Positions 6,696 to 8,065 of a stretch of DNA of 8,065 nucleotides are shown here, in pieces. The translations under genes and the position numbers were made by a program. The stretch is from positions 1 through 8,065 of the forward strand of contig WGBL01000266.1 of the NCBI GenBank assembly GCA_015494375.1, in the 5' to 3' direction. The notes under the pieces were generated by a model. The model searched no databases. It worked only from the letters and a program-made list of their open reading frames with translations, and was not told the DNA's origin. Positions within the stretch are counted from its first letter, which is position 1; each line of letters opens with the position of its first letter. Origin of the DNA: Hyphomicrobiales bacterium. Lineage in GTDB: Bacteria > Pseudomonadota > Alphaproteobacteria > Rhizobiales > S144-23.

Positions 6696-7181
6696 TTAGG
6701 ACCGCACCTTGACGCCACGGCGCGCGGGCGCGTTCTTGAGGTTGAGTGCCGCGACATCGAGCGGCTCGGGCGCCTGTGCGGCGTGGGGGTGTTCGGGGCC
6801 CTTGTAAATCTTGAGGTTCTTGAGCTGACGGCGCGAGAGCGGGCCTCCCGGCATCATGCGGCGAATGGCCAACTCCAGCACCCGCTCGGGTTGCTTGCTT
6901 TCGAGGATCTTTGCCGCCGTGCGGCTCTTGATGCCGCCGGGATAGCCGGTGTGGCGATAGTACACCTTCTGTGTGCGCTTGTTCCCGGTCAAGACCACCT
7001 TGTCGGCATTGACGATGATGACATTGTCGCCGCAGTCGACATGGGGTGTGTAGCCCGGCTTGTGCTTGCCCCGAAGCCGCGCCGCAACGAGCGCCGCCAG
7101 CCGGCCCACCACGAGCCCCTCGGCATCAATCAGCACCCACTTCTTGTCGACCTCGCCCGGCTTGGCGGAATAGGTTTTCAT
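6696..7181 (-). CDS. rplM: 50S ribosomal protein L13 (uL13)
   Basis: L13 is an early-assembly protein of the large subunit that binds 23S rRNA. The 161-residue product starts MKTYSAKPGEVDKKWVLIDA, followed by GLVVGRLAALVAARLRGKHK (22-41), YTPHVDCGDNVIIVNADKVV (44-63), LTGNKRTQKVYYRHTGYPGG (64-83), and the signature MMPGGPLSRRQLKNLKIYKG (109-128) with GPEHPHAAQAPEPLDVA. Length is slightly over the usual 145-155. The ATG at 7181 matches the conserved N-terminus and follows GAGAG. An in-frame extension to 7376 is rejected because it would run through the leader hairpin and the promoter candidate. rpsI follows after 129 nt. In Escherichia coli L13 represses its own operon by binding the mRNA leader; a similar control is possible here but is inferred only. 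Confidence 0.97.
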   Translation of the reverse strand: MKTYSAKPGEVDKKWVLIDAEGLVVGRLAALVAARLRGKHKPGYTPHVDCGDNVIIVNADKVVLTGNKRTQKVYYRHTGYPGGIKSRTAAKILESKQPERVLELAIRRMMPGGPLSRRQLKNLKIYKGPEHPHAAQAPEPLDVAALNLKNAPARRGVKVRS

Positions 7182-7207
7182 TTCTCTCGTCTCTTTTGTC
7201 CCTTTGC

Positions 7208-7227
7208 GACCAAACGCCCCTTTGGTC
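7208..7227 (-). promoter_or_regulatory. Perfect hairpin in the rplM leader, possible L13 autoregulatory site
   Basis: Reading the minus strand, GACCAAA, a six-base loop GGGGCG, and TTTGGTC form a perfect 7-bp stem ending 26 nt before the rplM start codon. A GC-rich stretch with nested GCCGGC palindromes lies just upstream (7240-7264). Position between promoter candidate and ribosome-binding site suggests a leader element. Binding by L13 is inferred from the E. coli precedent; the sequence itself shows only the stem. Confidence 0.45.
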
Positions 7228-7348
7228 CCGCGCCACCACGCCGGCCGGCCGGCGCCGGCGGCAGTCTCGACTATCGCCATCGCGTGTCTGCACGGAAATC
7301 TATAACGCCCAAGCGCCGCGGTCTCTGCGGGGTGCTGGGTGGGGGTGC

Positions 7349-7377
7349 ATTTAGCCCATACGTTATCGGTTGTCAAA
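7349..7377 (-). promoter_or_regulatory. Promoter candidate for rplM-rpsI
   Basis: On the minus strand TTTGAC (7377-7372), a 17-bp spacer and CTAAAT (7354-7349) match the alphaproteobacterial consensus CTTGAC-N17-CTATAT at 5 of 6 positions in each box. The first box can also be read as a perfect TTGACA (7376-7371). The site sits in the only AT-rich gap of the block, 56 bp after the thioesterase stop. Transcription would begin near 7342, giving a leader of about 160 nt before rplM. Confidence 0.6.
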
Positions 7378-7432
7378 CATGGAGAAAAAAATAAAACGTT
7401 GCAAAACAGATGCTTAGGATTGCGGTATTATT

Positions 7433-7909
7433 TTACCCCATATTTCCACCGCCGTCGCCCGGCGGGATCGAGTAGGTGGCGGTGGCGTGCGCCACCATCT
7501 CGGGGGGCGGCTGGGATGTGCCGGGTGGCGGCTCAGAGCTCTCGGGTGGCGGCTCGGGATAGAGCGCGATCTCGCCAACGACCAGTCTGCGGCCAAGCTT
7601 GATCAGCCTTACCTCGGCAATGAGATCGCCGGGGCTCGGCCGGCGCAGGAAGTTGATGGTGATGCTGGTCGTGACCGCAAGCGCCTGGGGCCCCACCGCC
7701 CCGAGTACGGCGACAAACATGGCCAGATCGGCAAGCAGGAACATCGCGGGGCCGGAGATCGTGCCGCCCGGGCGGATATCGGTTGCGACGAAGGCCATGC
7801 GCACACGGGCGCCGAGCGGGCGCACCTCTTCAACGGTGAGCACGCGCCCGCTGGCCGCAATCTCGGGGAATGCGCGCGCGAGAAACGCCGCAATCTCCTC
7901 GCGGGTCAT
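7433..7909 (-). CDS. PaaI-type hotdog-fold thioesterase family protein
   Basis: Members of this family hydrolyse acyl-CoA thioesters in the cytoplasm; the substrate here cannot be told. The 158-residue product carries the hotdog core. IRPGGTISGPAMFLLADLAM (45-64) contains the central helix with the family's acidic residue (Asp61 in LLAD). ALAVTTSITINFLRRP (76-91) and GDLIAEVRLIKLGRRLVVGE (94-113) supply the following strands. Near the C-terminus, between GEIALYP and MVAHATATYSIP, is an insertion of three proline-rich heptads (119-139). The ATG at 7909 (MTREEIAAFLARAFPEI) matches the usual family start. In-frame ATGs at 7978, 7987 and 7993 would add a basic leader of up to 28 residues and cannot be excluded. 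This gene precedes rplM-rpsI in many alphaproteobacteria (from memory). Here rplM seems to have its own promoter. Confidence 0.85.
   Translation of the reverse strand: MTREEIAAFLARAFPEIAASGRVLTVEEVRPLGARVRMAFVATDIRPGGTISGPAMFLLADLAMFVAVLGAVGPQALAVTTSITINFLRRPSPGDLIAEVRLIKLGRRLVVGEIALYPEPPPESSEPPPGTSQPPPEMVAHATATYSIPPGDGGGNMG
7501..7563 (-). repeat. Three tandem 21-bp repeats inside the thioesterase gene
   Basis: On the plus strand, units begin at 7501, 7522 and 7543, an exact 21-bp period. The first 13 bases of each are CGGGGGGCGGCTG, CGGGTGGCGGCTC and CGGGTGGCGGCTC. In the protein they give three heptads: EPPPESS, EPPPGTS and QPPPEMV. The period is a multiple of three, so copy number changes would keep the frame. 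Confidence 0.85.
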
Positions 7910-8026
7910 CACCGGTTGGGCCTTTGGTGTCCCGTTGTTGCTCGGCTCACGATTCAAAGCTCTGGCTTTCCCCCTCATCTTTCCCATTGGCATTGTTGGG
8001 CCCGGTGCCTATGCTCAACAGGGTGG

Positions 8027-8044
8027 CAATATGAACAATATGAA
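8027..8044. repeat. Tandem 9-bp repeat near the right edge
   Basis: CAATATGAA occurs twice in direct succession (8027-8035, 8036-8044) in an AT-rich patch upstream of the thioesterase. No gene is resolved in the last 72 bases, and no good promoter was identified around the repeat. Confidence 0.6.
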
Positions 8045-8065
8045 GTTGTGGAGCTGTGGATTTGA

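Noticed and set aside
7182..7376. N-terminal extension of L13 by 65 residues
   Set aside because: It would cover the promoter candidate and leader hairpin, and the conserved L13 N-terminus begins at the ATG at 7181.
7481..7496. Inverted repeat GGTGGCG / CGCCACC with a 2-bp centre inside the thioesterase gene
   Set aside because: It lies in coding sequence for the conserved VAHA segment and is probably a by-product of codon choice.

Overview
The window is GC-rich and gene-dense and carries ordinary chromosomal housekeeping genes. It looks alphaproteobacterial. The grounds are the S9 N-terminal extension followed by the AYATGKRKNAIARVW segment, the pairing of a PaaI-type thioesterase upstream of rplM-rpsI, a ParE and a XerD of the alphaproteobacterial kind, and a promoter-like site fitting the CTTGAC-N17-CTATAT consensus described for rhizobia. 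A finer assignment (Rhodospirillales-like) would be a guess.

Layout, left to right. Positions 1-1551 (+) hold the C-terminal part of a large alanine/arginine/leucine-rich helical protein of unknown function, cut by the left edge. xerD (1701-2666, +) encodes the tyrosine recombinase that resolves chromosome dimers. A 547-bp gap follows (2667-3213). It has no convincing gene but holds a degenerate palindromic (REP-like) element and a set of overlapping inverted repeats. A small uncharacterised helical protein (3214-3621, +) comes next, then parE (3849-5879, +), the ATPase subunit of topoisomerase IV. A tandem 16-bp repeat starts at the parE stop codon.

Convergent to these is a minus-strand block: a PaaI-type hotdog thioesterase (7433-7909), then rplM (L13; 6696-7181) and rpsI (S9; 6087-6566). 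rplM has its own promoter candidate and a leader of about 160 nt containing a perfect 7-bp hairpin. The rplM-rpsI spacer is unusually long (129 nt).

Functional links. XerD and ParE both act at the end of the chromosome cycle: dimer resolution at dif and decatenation of sister chromosomes. Their closeness is suggestive but proves no operon. rplM-rpsI is the conserved ribosomal protein pair. I found no defence system, prophage, insertion sequence, CRISPR array, tRNA or rRNA. The items most worth a second look are small in scale: the rplM leader and spacer, the heptad-repeat insertion in the thioesterase, the structured gap after xerD, and two uncharacterised proteins.
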